Shown here piece after piece: positions 11,318 to 23,325 of a stretch of 64,000 nucleotides of DNA. The stretch comes from Metallyticus violacea (taxonomy: Eukaryota > Arthropoda > Insecta > Mantodea > Metallyticidae). Under the pieces are notes generated by a model. It had not been told where the DNA came from. It ran no database searches and was given only the letters and a program-made list of their open reading frames with translations. Numbering within the stretch: the first letter of the stretch is position 1; every line of letters starts with the position of its first letter. The position numbers were made by a program, and so were the translations under genes. The stretch lies in contig CM060843.1 of NCBI GenBank assembly GCA_030762175.1, positions 111,817,869 through 111,881,868 on the forward strand, written 5' to 3'.

Positions 11318-14300
11318 ATCTCTATAATACTATGATTAACAGTGCATATACATGTCCTTGTTAAGTTTCTGAGAAAGGGATGGACATGCTGGCCTTCTGC
11401 TGCCTGTAAATTCTTAGGACAATACAATTTGCCTCTAAAGGTTCTCTTCTTTTGTTAAAGAGGGACGACCCCTTTCTCCCATACTAGCCATCCATAAAGG
11501 GTTGCCGACATCAGGCCGCAAATGTTGTTATTGCCTCGATATGGAAAACAAAGAAATATGAGTTCAATGGGTAACAGTACTTGTCATGAAAAGAAAGACC
11601 ACATGCGGAAACACGTGTCATACAAGAAACCAAAATTTTAGCTATTTCCGATAGTTTCAAAGGAAACTGCCGCTCATATGGCCAAAACGTGCCTTATCGC
11701 AAACCTTTAGTATGTGAATCTATGGTAAAGTTAAAAGAGTAATGGAATGTGTCATATTCAAAAGTATCTGCGTGAAAATATTCATTTTAGAAAGTAAGTA
11801 AGCTGGTTAGACCAATAAATATATTTCAATACCTAACAAATAGGAGGGAACATGTAATATAGACGATATCTATTGTGGTCCAATAGAAAAGAGAAGTGAA
11901 CCAAGTTCAATAATATTTAAAGGAAATATATTTTCGTGAAGGGCGGAGCGAGTCCACATAATGCATTTAATAACAAATATAAGAAGTAAGTTAGGGAAGA
12001 GCACGGAATCAATCAATCAATCAGTTAAGCAGTCGCTCATTCACGGTCAGTCAGAAGCCTAAGAGTAACCAGAGAGAGCCAGTAATGTGATAATAAGAGT
12101 AACGTCGAGTTATCGCTAAGGTTATAGCCGTCCATTTAACATTGCCACAGAGTCTTTACAGTGATTAGTGTTATTATAAAGTGTTATCGTGAAATTATAG
12201 ATGACTGTCGAATTTCAAAATTGTGTTAAATTATAACTGAAGGATCAAAGTTAAAGTGAATAAATTGTATCCATAGATCTATGAGTGAAGGCAGTGAATT
12301 ATAACCCAAGGGATATAAAGTACATATAGGACCAGAACTATAACCACACGGCAGACTCACAGCATGTTCCTAAATCCTTCAATTGTCAAATAAATCAAAA
12401 GTCCAACTTGAACCGAAATTATTAATGCAGTGAAGAATCCCCTTCCTTAATGACATTACGTCATCAAAAACGGTCCGTATTCCCCTTAGATTTCTATCCT
12501 CTGCATTGAAACCAGAAAAATAGGAAACATCGAACTCCGGACTCGACAGTGACTGATCTATAGTCAGGAATATGCTGTTCTATCATCAACAATGACTGTC
12601 ACTACTCAGGAATATACCGTTCAATTGTCTATGTCACATTTTCAGTTACAACACAAACTAGTCTCCCACTCGTCTGTTTATTATTGATTTTTGTATTCTG
12701 TTTCTACATTTTTGTTTCATCCATTCATACACTCTCCCCTGACTCAAACAACTTTCTGCTGTTGATTTCAAATTTCTAGATCGTGCCGATATTGCTAAAG
12801 AACCTTTATCAATTCTGAAACACCAATAGACTAATAAAACTTTTAGAATAAAGTTACTGTACTTTTTGACTTCCCCACGGTTGCTGATGAATATACAAAT
12901 TAATTAATATAATAATTTATCATTATGCTTACATTCGATTTGATTTCAGTTCGATAAACTTGACTAATGTGGAGCATTATTGTAAAAATAAACAAAAACA
13001 TTTCCTCTGTAAGCTGTAAACAAATTAGCTTGTGTTTAAATATAAAATTCCGTCTTTCTTTTCCGCTACACAGATCTAGAAGCTACTTCCCCGTGGCAAT
13101 ACATGAAATGGTTAACGACGCACATGATAATTGATGCTGCAGATAGCTGATATTGTTCTGCTCGTCTGTACATATACCATTGTGACCAACCTTTAGAAGC
13201 AGGCAGACGCAGTCTGTGGACAAGAACACTTCTGAAGACACAGTTAAACCACAAAATGGATTATCCTAGACGAACGACATTGTTAAAGCATAAAGTGGTT
13301 AAGAGGAAAGTGGACCGCCACTTCTGTAGCTGGACCGCTAATACACTCTGCACCTCTTCCTCCCTGCATTAATCCAGCTCGGACGTGAGCCGAAAAGTAA
13401 CCGTAATAGCATTTCCTGTATAAAATAGAACGGCATAAAGCTGAAAATGGAGATGACTGGAAGAAAGATCGAATGACAGCTATGTTGATGTAATTCGTTT
13501 TCTGCTTGTTCTCAAATGTTAGCTCTTTATAAAACTATCAAGTATAAGTTCAAATGCTCTGCGTTATGTTCTCATTTTTCTTACTAGCACCAGTACCACT
13601 CCTCTTAAATTAAATTTGAAGCTGTGAATTGTCTTATTGAACTGTACTTGTGACATTCTCTTTCAAAATAAATGATCCTAAAGTGGTGTATATGATGTAT
13701 GTGCAGCGGTTTTTTATGTAATGGCGATGATTGATTATCTTAAATACGTTTAATTAATTAAAATTGGCGGAAGAGAATATTTTTGAATGCTTAGATATTC
13801 AGAATTGGTTGTTTGATGGGTGACTGTAATCTCAGGGATATATTTTCTTCTTCCTCGTCGATAATTACCCGCTGTCTTACAGTCACTCCGAATTTTTGTT
13901 ATCCGTGGATAACAGGGAAAGGACATTACCAGGACGTTGATGAGGGAATGAATAGATTAGTTATATTTCGTGATGAACTGCACTTTATTGTTTCAGGTCT
14001 ATTGTGTTGTGATAGGACTCGGTTACTGCCTTGAGAATTTGGGATGTTATGTATGTCACTTTTGCATAACCATTAGATTTACATTACGATATCACCAGCG
14101 ACGTTTCGGCCGCGGCACTTTATCTGAGGCACAGCTCGACATAAAAGTTCACGGCTCAAAAGTTTTAAACTTTACATACTTACACTCGGATTACTGTTAC
14201 TGATGCCTGATAATTTACTAACTCACTGACATTATATTGATATTGAACTAGTAAACTCGCGCTACACTCTCTCGCGGGAAACTTATCAGAGCTGAACACT

Positions 14301-15150
14301 GTACTCTCTCCCGAAGAACTAAAAACCGAACTCTCCCTAAGATAAAAACCGAAAGACTGACTTTGCTAGTCAAGGATACGGCCTTCACCCCTCCAGGAAG
14401 TATCCGAGGGTGTATTTGTTTACAAAATATAAGAACAAGTTTTTTCTGTTCTCAATTCAGGTCATCCTACCAGTCCCTTGCATGTGGGCTCTGGTGGCAG
14501 GCATTCAACAGGGCGACACATTTTCCTAAAACCAATTTCGTACTGCCCCCAGACTATAGGGACCACATGTAAACTGGCAATTATGATATCTGGAATAACA
14601 ATAACCTTGCAGCTATGAATGTATACATATATTACTTGGTAATGATTAATTAATTCCTTGTCGTTCATTACCTAAACAAATTATTTCAGTTTCATGTGGA
14701 TGAATAATATTGTTTTGTTGATCCCCATGCTCCTCATCAGACATTTCTACACCGTCCTGAAAGAAAGCTTGTCCAGCCAATGGTTTACAAGTAATATGCT
14801 GTAATTATCTGATGCTTTCCTCGATTTTTTCCTTCAGCTTTGTAGAAATCACTGGGAGCTAGATTTGAAGAACAAACAGAAGGTTCCCTGCAGTTAGACA
14901 CTTCTCTGTTAATTTTACAGCAATTGTAACACAAGAATTGTGGCAATTGTCCCAAAGAAACAGCAAACCTCGCTTCAACTTCTCGTGAGATGCTTTTAGA
15001 CCGCGTCACAATTTTGAAATTATATTTGCACAACAATACATCACGTTTTTTTGGTTCTCCTCTACAAATGATGACCGGAATAACACCTTGAGCATCTCAA
15101 AAATAAATGTCTGCTTGCCTACTCAAGGCTGCACCTTTCATTTCTTAAGG
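11318..15150. other. Unrecognised sequence with small scattered repeats
   Basis: Nearly 4 kb without a recognised gene. An AATC run lies at 12006-12022. A 55-bp stretch at 13830-13885 resembles 51007-51059. The minus frame at 14785-15036 contains NLAPSDF, which could be a chance match to a transposase. The interval 13810-14560 is less AT-rich than its surroundings. Confidence 0.45.
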
Positions 15151-15154
15151 TGGG

Positions 15155-15396
15155 TCGGTCCTGGTGGCCTAGTGGTAACCATACTGGCCTCGTAGACCCA
15201 AGTTCGCGGGATTTTGAGTGCCAAAATTCTTCAAAAGGGAAGTAAAGCCGTGGGTTTCGAGTTGTAGATTTACGACTATAAACCTCAAGTCTGAAAGAAG
15301 AAGTCTCTGAGCAAAATTTATCGGCCGTTTCACGCTCTGAACGAATGGGACGTTAATGGCGTAAAATGTAAAAGAACATACACAAATAAACCAAAT
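15155..15396 (+). mobile_element. SINE-B with internal deletion
   Basis: The head GGTCCTGGTGGCCTAGTGG is intact, but after AGTTCGCGGG the copy jumps into the body, losing the B box and the TTTTCGGGCG block. The rest of the body is recognisable up to ACAAATAAACCAAATAG. A short CTTAAG lies on both sides (15144-15149 and 15406-15411) and may be all that remains of a target-site duplication. Confidence 0.9.
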
Positions 15397-15554
15397 AGTA
15401 AAGTACTTAAGCGGATGAAGCCCCTTTTGTTTACATTCATTTCAATTTTTGTTTCGGGAACTTTGTATTTATCATAACTCATTCATTATTACAACTTTCT
15501 CTCCTGAAAGTGGCTCACATGTTATATATAGAAATTGTTCTTTCACATTAACCG

Positions 15555-15704
15555 TGTATAGGACATTAGTTGGAAAAGAAGAATAGATATGAAAAATTCT
15601 GGTTACCACTGGAATTCAAACCACGAATCTTCAGCCTTCCATGCTGACGCTGTAGGTAACTGAGCTCCCGTGTCTTCCTTTTCAACTAATGTCCTACACT
15701 TGGC
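15555..15704 (-). repeat. tRNA-like block enclosed by inverted repeats
   Basis: The minus strand of 15600-15670 resembles a tRNA: GAGCTCAGTTACCTACAGCG at the A-box position and GTGGTTTGAATTCCA at the B-box position. It is flanked by GGACATTAGTTGGAAAAG at 15562-15579 and an inverted, nearly identical CTTTTC-AACTAATGTCC at 15681-15698. It may be the head of a further SINE family or a tRNA pseudogene caught in a foldback. A functional tRNA is unlikely, since the acceptor ends do not pair well. Confidence 0.55.
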
Positions 15705-16080
15705 TAATATGAGGGAACCCAACTCCCCCCCCCCCACATATGTGTGTGTGTGTATTATAGCATTTAGACGATTAGTATTTAGAAGTGACGGTTGGATCTA
15801 TACGTTAGAAAATTAGCTTCTGCACATGCGCGAATGGGCAGGGGATTTGCATTTCCAACGATTTTCGCGGAATCAAGAGCTGGAAACTTGATGAGAGTGG
15901 ACTTTGCAGCTTCTGCTCCTAGGATGGACACCTTTACAACGTACAAGCGAATTTTAATAAAGCTATGAGTTAAAGTTTAGAAATGTTCTTATATGCATAG
16001 AATACCTCGGTCCCTGATTTCGTCGTTTTCACTTCATTTAAAGTGAAAATGTTAGTTATATAAAAGCATTTAATTGAGTA

Positions 16081-16142
16081 TTATGATAATGGTGTTAGTG
16101 GTAGTGGTGTAGTGGTAGTATTAGTAATACAGTAGTAGTAAT

Positions 16143-16215
<73 letters not shown>

Positions 16216-16245
16216 ATAGTAGTAGTAGTAATAGTAGTAATAGCA

Positions 16246-16297
<52 letters not shown>

Positions 16298-16344
16298 AAG
16301 TAATAGTAGTAGTGGTAGTAGTAGTGGTGGTGGTAGTGGTGCTG

Positions 16345-16375
<31 letters not shown>

Positions 16376-16413
16376 CAGTAGTAGTAGTAGCAGTAGTAGT
16401 AATAGTAGTAGTG

Positions 16414-16488
<75 letters not shown>

Positions 16489-16491
16489 TTT
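16081..16491. repeat. Long compound GTA/CAG microsatellite
   Basis: About 410 bp of GTA units with interruptions by GTG, ATA and GAA triplets, plus a pure block of about 12 CAG-type units at 16144-16177. The reading frames on both strands (poly-Val, poly-Tyr) are produced by the repeat and are not genes. Confidence 0.98.
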
Positions 16492-16499
16492 ATTTTTCA

Positions 16500-18210
16500 C
16501 GCATCAACGTACAAACCTTTTTAACAAAATAAACACAAATAAAAATCATTAATTTTGAATATAAAAATTAGAAACAGTGTCTTGGGCAATTCCAGAAGGC
16601 ACTGAATCCAATAAAAATTTATTTCAATTTGATTGGCTCAGCCCCCCAGTCCTCGGTTCATCAGCAGCTACCTGCTGGAATATCCATCGAGCTCCGATCC
16701 AACCAAAAGCAAAATACAACATTCAGAATACAATGTTAAGTTATATTTCCTACTATACTAAACCTTCCTTCTTATTTAATTAAACCCACTCGGCCAACTT
16801 TCTAACCTTGAGAGTTGCTTATTCTTTAGGACCTTACGCACACTAACGCCCTGGTTATTGATATATAAGGATCCTGTTTAACTAATGCTAGATAGCTAGT
16901 CCCATTTCTTTTCCTACTCATTTCATCCTCCTTTCATTATCTGACAATTCTGTACCATTTCTGAAGCACCTTTCCTAAGCATTTTACATCCATAACCATT
17001 TTTTCTTATCCTGTGTATTTTTTTTCCCCCAGTTTCTTAATATTTGCGTCTGATTTTAAATGTAAAGTTCTTCTATCTCTTAATTCATTTTATATCCTAC
17101 AAGAAGTGGGCTTGGGATTAGTAGGGTACGAGGGAGAAAGAAAGATTGGGTAAAGGATTTTGCAAAGAATAACAATAAGAATCCAGGATACTGAAAACCA
17201 GGAAATATGGGCAAAACTTAACATCAAAATCTCTGAAATAAACATATATATGGTCTAAAGAAAAGTTATTCCTGTAAGTGCTTAACGGAATAATAACTAC
17301 AGCTGGAACGCAATTTCTGTAGACATGTCAATGCTAATATTTGTCTTAAGTTGGAAAACAAATACAACATTTCGCATTTTAACCGCTTCAGAATAATAAA
17401 CCGCGCTTTGTATCTCCCGTTAGTCGTGACATCTGAGAATGTAATAAAATAGTAACTACTGCATTCTGTTTATTAGATTCCTGGTCCATTCTCTTGATTG
17501 AAAACATCCCTTTAATAAAAATACTCTCTGTTGTATGTTTGTTGAAGTTACTTTTGCTTCTCTTCTTTTTCCATTTTCAATTTGTTTTTATGACAAGCAG
17601 AATAGCGAAGTAAAAGCCTGTCATGGCCTTCCGTTTGCCTTAGCACAACAAGTTTCATGGATACATAACGAGTGAAGACAATTGAGCATGTCTTAGTACG
17701 AAATACATGCCAGAATATCTATTTTTTTTCAATTTATAAAATAGTTTACAAGTTCTTAAATATGCATTATGGCATGAAAATGTATTTCGTATATTTGTAA
17801 TGGAAAAAGGAACAATATCGTATATTCTGATTCAGTGTTATTTAAAACAAAACTGTACTTTAAGGTATTTTCCCTTGCGAACAACATATACTTCTTTTGG
17901 GAAGGAAAAAGAAATGAAGAGGATGAAAAAGAGAAAAAAAAAAAAAATGTCATCCGCTTGTGAGTTTGGAGGTGCATTTCCATATTACTGTTAAAACCCT
18001 GCTCTTTAAAATAATTTTGTAAGCTGGTGAACAAGGTATAAAAAGCGTTTGTATAAACCGTCATTAGTAGCAAACACGTGAATGTTGCAGTTTCACGAAA
18101 AGTTCAGATAGGTCGTAAATATTCTGCATATAATCTGTGTAGTGATAATAACGTTACATAATCCTGAATGTAAAACATTATTTTATGCAAGAATACCTAA
18201 AAACACTATT
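16500..18210. other. Unrecognised AT-rich sequence
   Basis: No gene or named repeat was recognised. Short homopolymer runs are present (for example A at 17936-17946). Frames at 17756-18073 are pyrimidine-biased and have no familiar motif. Confidence 0.5.
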
Positions 18211-18212
18211 AA

Positions 18213-18310
18213 GGAACGCATTTACAAATCGTGCAGTTAGTGGGCATTTTGGAGAACAGTTCACCTCTTAGGTCACCAGGCATGAATCCGGCTGACTACT
18301 GCTAAGGAGG
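18213..18310 (+). pseudogene. Short possible transposase remnant
   Basis: Two overlapping frames give NRAVSGHFGEQF and then LRSPGMNPADY. Transposases of the IS630/Tc1/mariner superfamily often have a W.PRSPDLNP.D[FY] block right after a similar stretch, with the last D being catalytic. The match is short, needs one frameshift, and nothing upstream supports it, so this is tentative. Confidence 0.35.
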
Positions 18311-18844
18311 ATATTAGAGTTCTACTACTTGTGACAAATCGAAATAATTAATATATCGTATGTCATTGATTTCTTTACAAACAAATTGGTGTTTTCATTT
18401 TAACCGAATGCAAAAAAATCGTCATAGTTATGGTCATTAAAAATTAGGACTGACTTTAGAATAACCTAATATATATAGCCACTCTTGGAAATTAATACAG
18501 AACAGAATTTAAAAATGTTAAATTGTTACATATTGCAGGTTTGCTAAAGAAAGAACGAACTTCATTACATGAACAACTGTATAATAGCAGTAAAAGAATT
18601 GATATCAAACAAAGTATACAGGTCTTTGTATATGTTTATATAATTAAAATCTTTTTCATTGCAACTCAAATATAAAATATTGCTCTCAAAAATAAACCCA
18701 CATTTTTTCCCGCATCTCTTCTAAAAGCATCGCCTGTTCTGGAAGGACATCACTAATTTTTTCTCTCCCCTATGTATTCGGTTATTCGCTGTTTCCTGCA
18801 TCAGCTGACTAAGATGATTTTCTAGAAAGAATTTTGTTCATTTT

Positions 18845-19560
18845 TTCCTCTGTTGTGAAGCATTTTTGGAGCTCTGCCGTGGCAACGAGAGAGACAAATT
18901 CTGCAAAACATTGTTACAGGAGACGAAATTATGGTCCTCTACTATGATCCCTTGTCCAAAAGAGAATCGGTGGAGTGGCGTAAACTTGACGAAGCACCGC
19001 CTCTAAAGACCAAGGTCACTGAGTCAACCAAGAAGATCAGGGCCCAATTTTTTGGGACTGTGAAGGAAACTCTTCATTGACTTCAAAGAGAGCAAGACCA
19101 CAGTAAATGGGGAGTACTATGCTGGCCTACTGCACAGACTACGTGCTTCCATCAAAGAGAAAATGCGAGGAAAGCTGAGTGGTAGTGTGCGCCTTCTTCA
19201 CGACATTGAGCATGTGCACACGCTCTAGTTGCAAAGGTAACTGTGAAGAATGTGGCTTCAAGGAAATCGACCATCCACCCTGCAGCCCAGATCTAGCTCC
19301 CAGAGACTATTTCCTCCTCTCAAAACTCAAGAAGGACCTTCGAGGAATGAAATTTAAGTGTGACGAAGAAGTGATGGATGCTGTTTGTGCCCATTTTGTA
19401 GGCAAGACTGCTGACAATTTTGGGGAGGGAGATTGAAATGTTAATTAAAAGATGTGAGAAGTATATTGCAATAAAGAGTAACTATATTGTGAAGTGAAAT
19501 ATAGTTTTTTCTTTATCATACCTAGAAAATGGTTAGGCCGGAAACTTATGGATCTCCCGA
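18845..19560 (+). pseudogene. Mariner transposase catalytic region with 3' inverted repeat
   Basis: The copy starts at the ELCRGNE equivalent and reads GDEIMVLYYDPLSKRESVEW (first catalytic D at about 18920), then VNGEYYAGLLHRL, a frame break, RLLHD (second catalytic D near 19202), and after another frameshift GFKEIDHPPCSPDLAPRDYF (third catalytic D near 19304), KLKKDLRG and CEKYIAIKSNYI. It ends in GGCCGGAAACTTATGGATC, which is the inverted-repeat sequence also seen at 30972 and 40980. The 5' half, including the DNA-binding domain, is missing. At least three frame breaks mean it is dead. Same family as 3720-4336. Confidence 0.93.
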
Positions 19561-19564
19561 ATGC

Positions 19565-21680
19565 TACCCCCTCAGTACATAGAAGAGAACAACGGTGTTT
19601 ATAGAATAATTTTTCTTTGCTCGGTATTAAAGTTTGTTGCGGGTTACTGCAGTTTGTGGTTCTTAACCCGTTAATAATGTGAATTATTTTCGAGAAATTG
19701 AATGAATTTTACTCTCATATCTTCTAATGAATCTTCCTTCACGGTGACACGAAATGTAACATTAGCAAACGCTGCTCTTTAATCTGCACAAAACGAATGA
19801 TTGCGGCGTTTCATGATTAAATATTTGGCATTTATATACTTTGAGTCCATATTTCATAGTTAGCTCAATTGCTATTAAATAAAGTTGTTAAATAATTCCA
19901 TTTTTGCTATTTTCTTAAATTTGACATGAATTCCTGGAAATGTAAGCCCTAAGAAGTGACTCAAAAAGTTTGCCCTTCCCATTCTTGCCATGAATTTGAA
20001 AATTTCCATCTGATTCACCCTTCGGAACTGCTGGAATGCTTTTATGGCCTTTTAAGACAGTGACTTCATTCCAATAAGATTGTTGCTGATTTATTTTTGA
20101 ACAGTGTGAGAGATAGTACAGTCTAGTGGTGTTTCCCAGATATTCCTTTTTGTCGCTGTTCAACTCCGTTTATTACGGTAGGAAAAACAGGACAGAAGCT
20201 TTGTGGATATTCAAGACCTAATTTTCATAGCCACTCCAAGAGGACCGTTCTTACTTCTAGTAAATGAATAGTTACAAGACAGACAAAAACGTTTGCTAAA
20301 ATATTATACCAAGTAGAGAAAGTTCATCAGGAATATAGACTGAATAATGGAATTAATATGGAAGCATCCTAACAAATTGCTTAAACTGTTACATTTATCT
20401 GTATAATATTACTCATACAAGTTAATGCCTACGAATAATGCACAGTTAGATCTGCTAGTATTAATATTGATTCATTACAAGCCAGGTTCTCTGAGGTAAG
20501 AAAATCAAGGATAAATTCTCATCCAGGTAACCTGATAAACCATGCATCCAAGGTACAAATTTGCGATCGCACTCATACACCTTGATTAATAAAAGCATGC
20601 ACATAATCGAATTTTTATTACAGCGAGTATAGCGGCTCATGGTGGCATCCGCCTGCATTCACACAACTCTGATATTGTATGATGAAATTAAATTCACTCA
20701 AAGAAATTCCACTTCCAAAAGTGTTTAAATCTCTCTTTCTGTATTACTTAACAGTTCATCTATATTGTTAGGGTCATTTCCATAGACTCCAATTTTTAGA
20801 ATTCTCTACAATATAAGTCAATATCTGAGGAACGTATGTGATTAATTCATCAGAAAGCTCCCTTAGGGTCTTAAACTGACATTTGTTATATCAATTTTAT
20901 TGAGTCTGCAGTGCGCTCCAAATATACAGCTATCAGCCCTTGAACTAATCTTGATATATCTACGAGGGCTGTGCAACAAAAATGATATCTTGTTTACAGT
21001 CATAGTTCCTAGTTCTAAAACTTAACTTTGCAATATTTTGTTAGCTTAAACCTTAATGTGTAAGTTACCTAGTTTCATTATGTGGCGGTAGTCCGCGATG
21101 GTTTACCAAATGCAACAGTGATACCCAGCAACCTGATCACATAACTTGTGAGGGTTCCAGTGAAAGTATCTTCCCTGTCAGAAGTAATAATTATGGTCAC
21201 TTAGCATCGTTGATTCTACTCTCGCAGTTCAAAGTAAAATTACAATTATCAACAAATCTTCCAATTATATAGGCTTTCTGATAATTCCTACACAAAAGTC
21301 AGATTGAAAAGCAACAGGTATAAGGAAAGACATTGAAAAATAAAAAGAAAATACGGACTTTGTGTTAACCATGGTAAAACGGAGGGAAAGGAATAAAACG
21401 ATTAAAGAAACAGAAGATATTCCATGCAACTGATAGCAAATAAAGCAGTAGAAAGCAACAAAAGATTTGAAACTCAAAAAATAGTCAGGAAAGATAAAGC
21501 AGTCGTAGCAGAATTCAAAAAACAAAATAAGGTTTAAGCGAGTGTTGTTCCAATTTTTTTAGATAACCTAAATTCATAAATGCATACATTGGCATGCATA
21601 TAGTTGCGTGTTTCACAACCCCTAAATTTGTTTCGTAACTTATAGACTAATAGATGTGAGTTAATGACATCTGACGCGGT
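19565..21680. other. Unrecognised AT-rich sequence
   Basis: No gene or named repeat recognised. The frame at 19915-20163 (minus, 82 codons) shows no familiar motif and no splice or promoter context that I can argue for. Confidence 0.5.
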
Positions 21681-21689
21681 CTTATCCTG

Positions 21690-21900
21690 GTTTATATGGA
21701 ATATGATGATCTTCAAGCAATTGTCTAAAGTGTTTGGCATTAGCATCAGAGCACCCGTGCACACACACCTGTACACCTCAATTACCTGCCCAACGTTTTC
21801 TTGCAGCTCTACGAGAGTGCATGGCTTTTTGTGTGCATGTTTGCTTTCAGTACGTCCCATAAGAAGAAATCGGGTGGGCAAGGTCAAGCGACCTCGGTAT
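21690..21900 (-). pseudogene. Transposase C-terminal remnant (PDFFLW type)
   Basis: Minus-strand translation gives PDFFLWDVLK near 21873-21844 and, after a frameshift, KPCTLVELQENVGQVIE near 21822-21772. In IS630/Tc1/mariner-superfamily transposases of insects the block W.PRSPDLTPLDFFLWG is followed after about ten residues by .P.TLEELK.NI..EI. Order and spacing match. The rest of the protein is not recognisable. The fragment at 50698-50818 is from the same part of a similar protein. Confidence 0.55.
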
Positions 21901-22113
21901 CTACCGGTTTACAGACGACGGGGCAAAATTGCGACAGATAAACAGGTATATCATTAACGGTGTGAGAATTCTCACTCATCCAAAAACGGTAGAAAGAATT
22001 GCCGTTCGGCGCGATAACAGAAAAGTACCGGACTAATGCTGTTATACCTTAGTGAATATCTTTGGCTTCCCATGTTCCTTAGTTATTCATTTTCAACTTT
22101 GTTTATTGTTTGC

Positions 22114-22416
22114 ATCAAATGACGGGTGGCCGAGGTTGTTAAGGCGCGGACTCGTGAGCGGGAGGTCTGGGGTTCGAATCCCACCAGGACCGTCTTCCCT
22201 GGCTGGGTTTTGTTCCAGGTTTTCCTCGGTCCTCATAACTGGCAAATGCCGGGGAGGTACCCTAAACTTAGGCCTGGAACTCTTCCTTCCTTTAAAAAAA
22301 ATAGCCTTTCCAATTTATCATTTCATCTCATGAATCATCAGTATCCATCGTCTGTGGTGCCTCAGTAGTAAAAAAAGGGCGTTAAACACTACTCAAAAAA
22401 ATCAAATCAAATAACG
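22114..22416 (+). mobile_element. SINE-A, full length, well conserved
   Basis: The head reads GGTGGCCGAGGTTGTTAAGG with B box GGGTTCGAATCCCACC; the body ends in GCCTCAGTAGTAAAAAAAGG and GCGTTAAACACTACTC. A likely duplication is ATCAAATGACG at 22114-22124 and ATCAAATAACG at 22406-22416, one mismatch. Promoter boxes are close to consensus, so this is one of the younger copies. Confidence 0.93.
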
Positions 22417-22419
22417 AAT

Positions 22420-22970
22420 GAGCGACTGAGCAAATATTTTTGTTTTCGTTCTCTTGTAGTTTAGGAATACACGATATATACCTGCATTAAACTTTTGACG
22501 AAAAATTTATTATATTTATCCCATATTGAGCTCATATAAAGGTAATATTAAGAACATATATTGAGTATTTTTGTTGGTTTTATCAGATTTTTCGGATTGG
22601 TTGTAATTTAATCCTATAAGAACACGCATTCTCTAATTAAAATTTACTATAAAACTTGGTTACATTGGACTTACTGAGCTATAAATTCAAATGGTTACTG
22701 ACCTGAAATAAGCAGGGGGCTGATTTAAAAATCAATGTCGGTCTTCGACTGTTTACATCAAGAGCATACAAAATTAAGGGCTTAAATGAGGAAGCAGTGT
22801 ATGTGTATAAATGAGGGGTTGGCGAATGGAGTGAGGATTGTTGTGTCAGAACATTTGCAGAAAGTTTCTTTAACAAGCTAACAATTTCAATTAACGTTGT
22901 AAAAAGCAGTTGAAGTTTTATTAAAAAATATACAAAAATGTTTTTATACAGTATGAAAATGCTCAATAAA
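22420..22970. other. Unrecognised sequence upstream of LINE remnant
   Basis: Nothing was recognised with confidence. Part of it may be a decayed upstream section of the reverse transcriptase at 22971, but I cannot show conserved motifs. Confidence 0.4.
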
Positions 22971-23325
22971 GTCAATTTTATTTGCAGATGACGAAATATT
23001 GTCGAAAGACGATTAAAAAGAAATGTATATGAACTGAATAATATTGCAATAGATTATAATATGAAAACCATAAAGAAAAATTACAGTAATCGTCTATTTA
23101 GGGAGATAAGGTTTAGAGAAAAAAATGTTATTGATGGTAAACATATACAACAAGTTTCAATATGTAAATATCAGACTTTGGTATAAATCAATATTTAGAA
23201 GAAATCATCAAAAATATAACAGATTAAGTGGAAGTATGCGAAAATAAGTGCGTTAACATTTCATACTGCTATATCAAAACGAAAGCTTAACATGAATTTT
23301 GAGATCAGAAGGTGGAGCAGTAATT
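22971..23325 (+). pseudogene. LINE-B reverse transcriptase fragment with catalytic FADD
   Basis: The + strand reads KSILFADDEILSKDD at 22971-23015, holding the FADD motif that binds the catalytic metal in reverse transcriptases. After a frameshift it reads RNVYELNNIAIDYNMK and later VIDGKHIQQVSICKY and NRLSGSMRK. This is the order palm to thumb of a non-LTR retrotransposon of the same type as the LINE at 45195-50290. A stop directly follows SKDD. The matching C-terminal section appears at 24570, after an insert of about 1.2 kb. No target-site duplication of that insert could be read with certainty. Confidence 0.82.

Noticed and set aside
14785..15036. Minus frame with NLAPSDF, like the mariner PDLAPSD motif
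   Set aside because: Only six residues match, the expected flanking HPPYSP and LF blocks are absent.
16081..16500. 139-codon poly-tyrosine frame and the opposite poly-valine frame
   Set aside because: Both are products of the GTA microsatellite and have no coding meaning.
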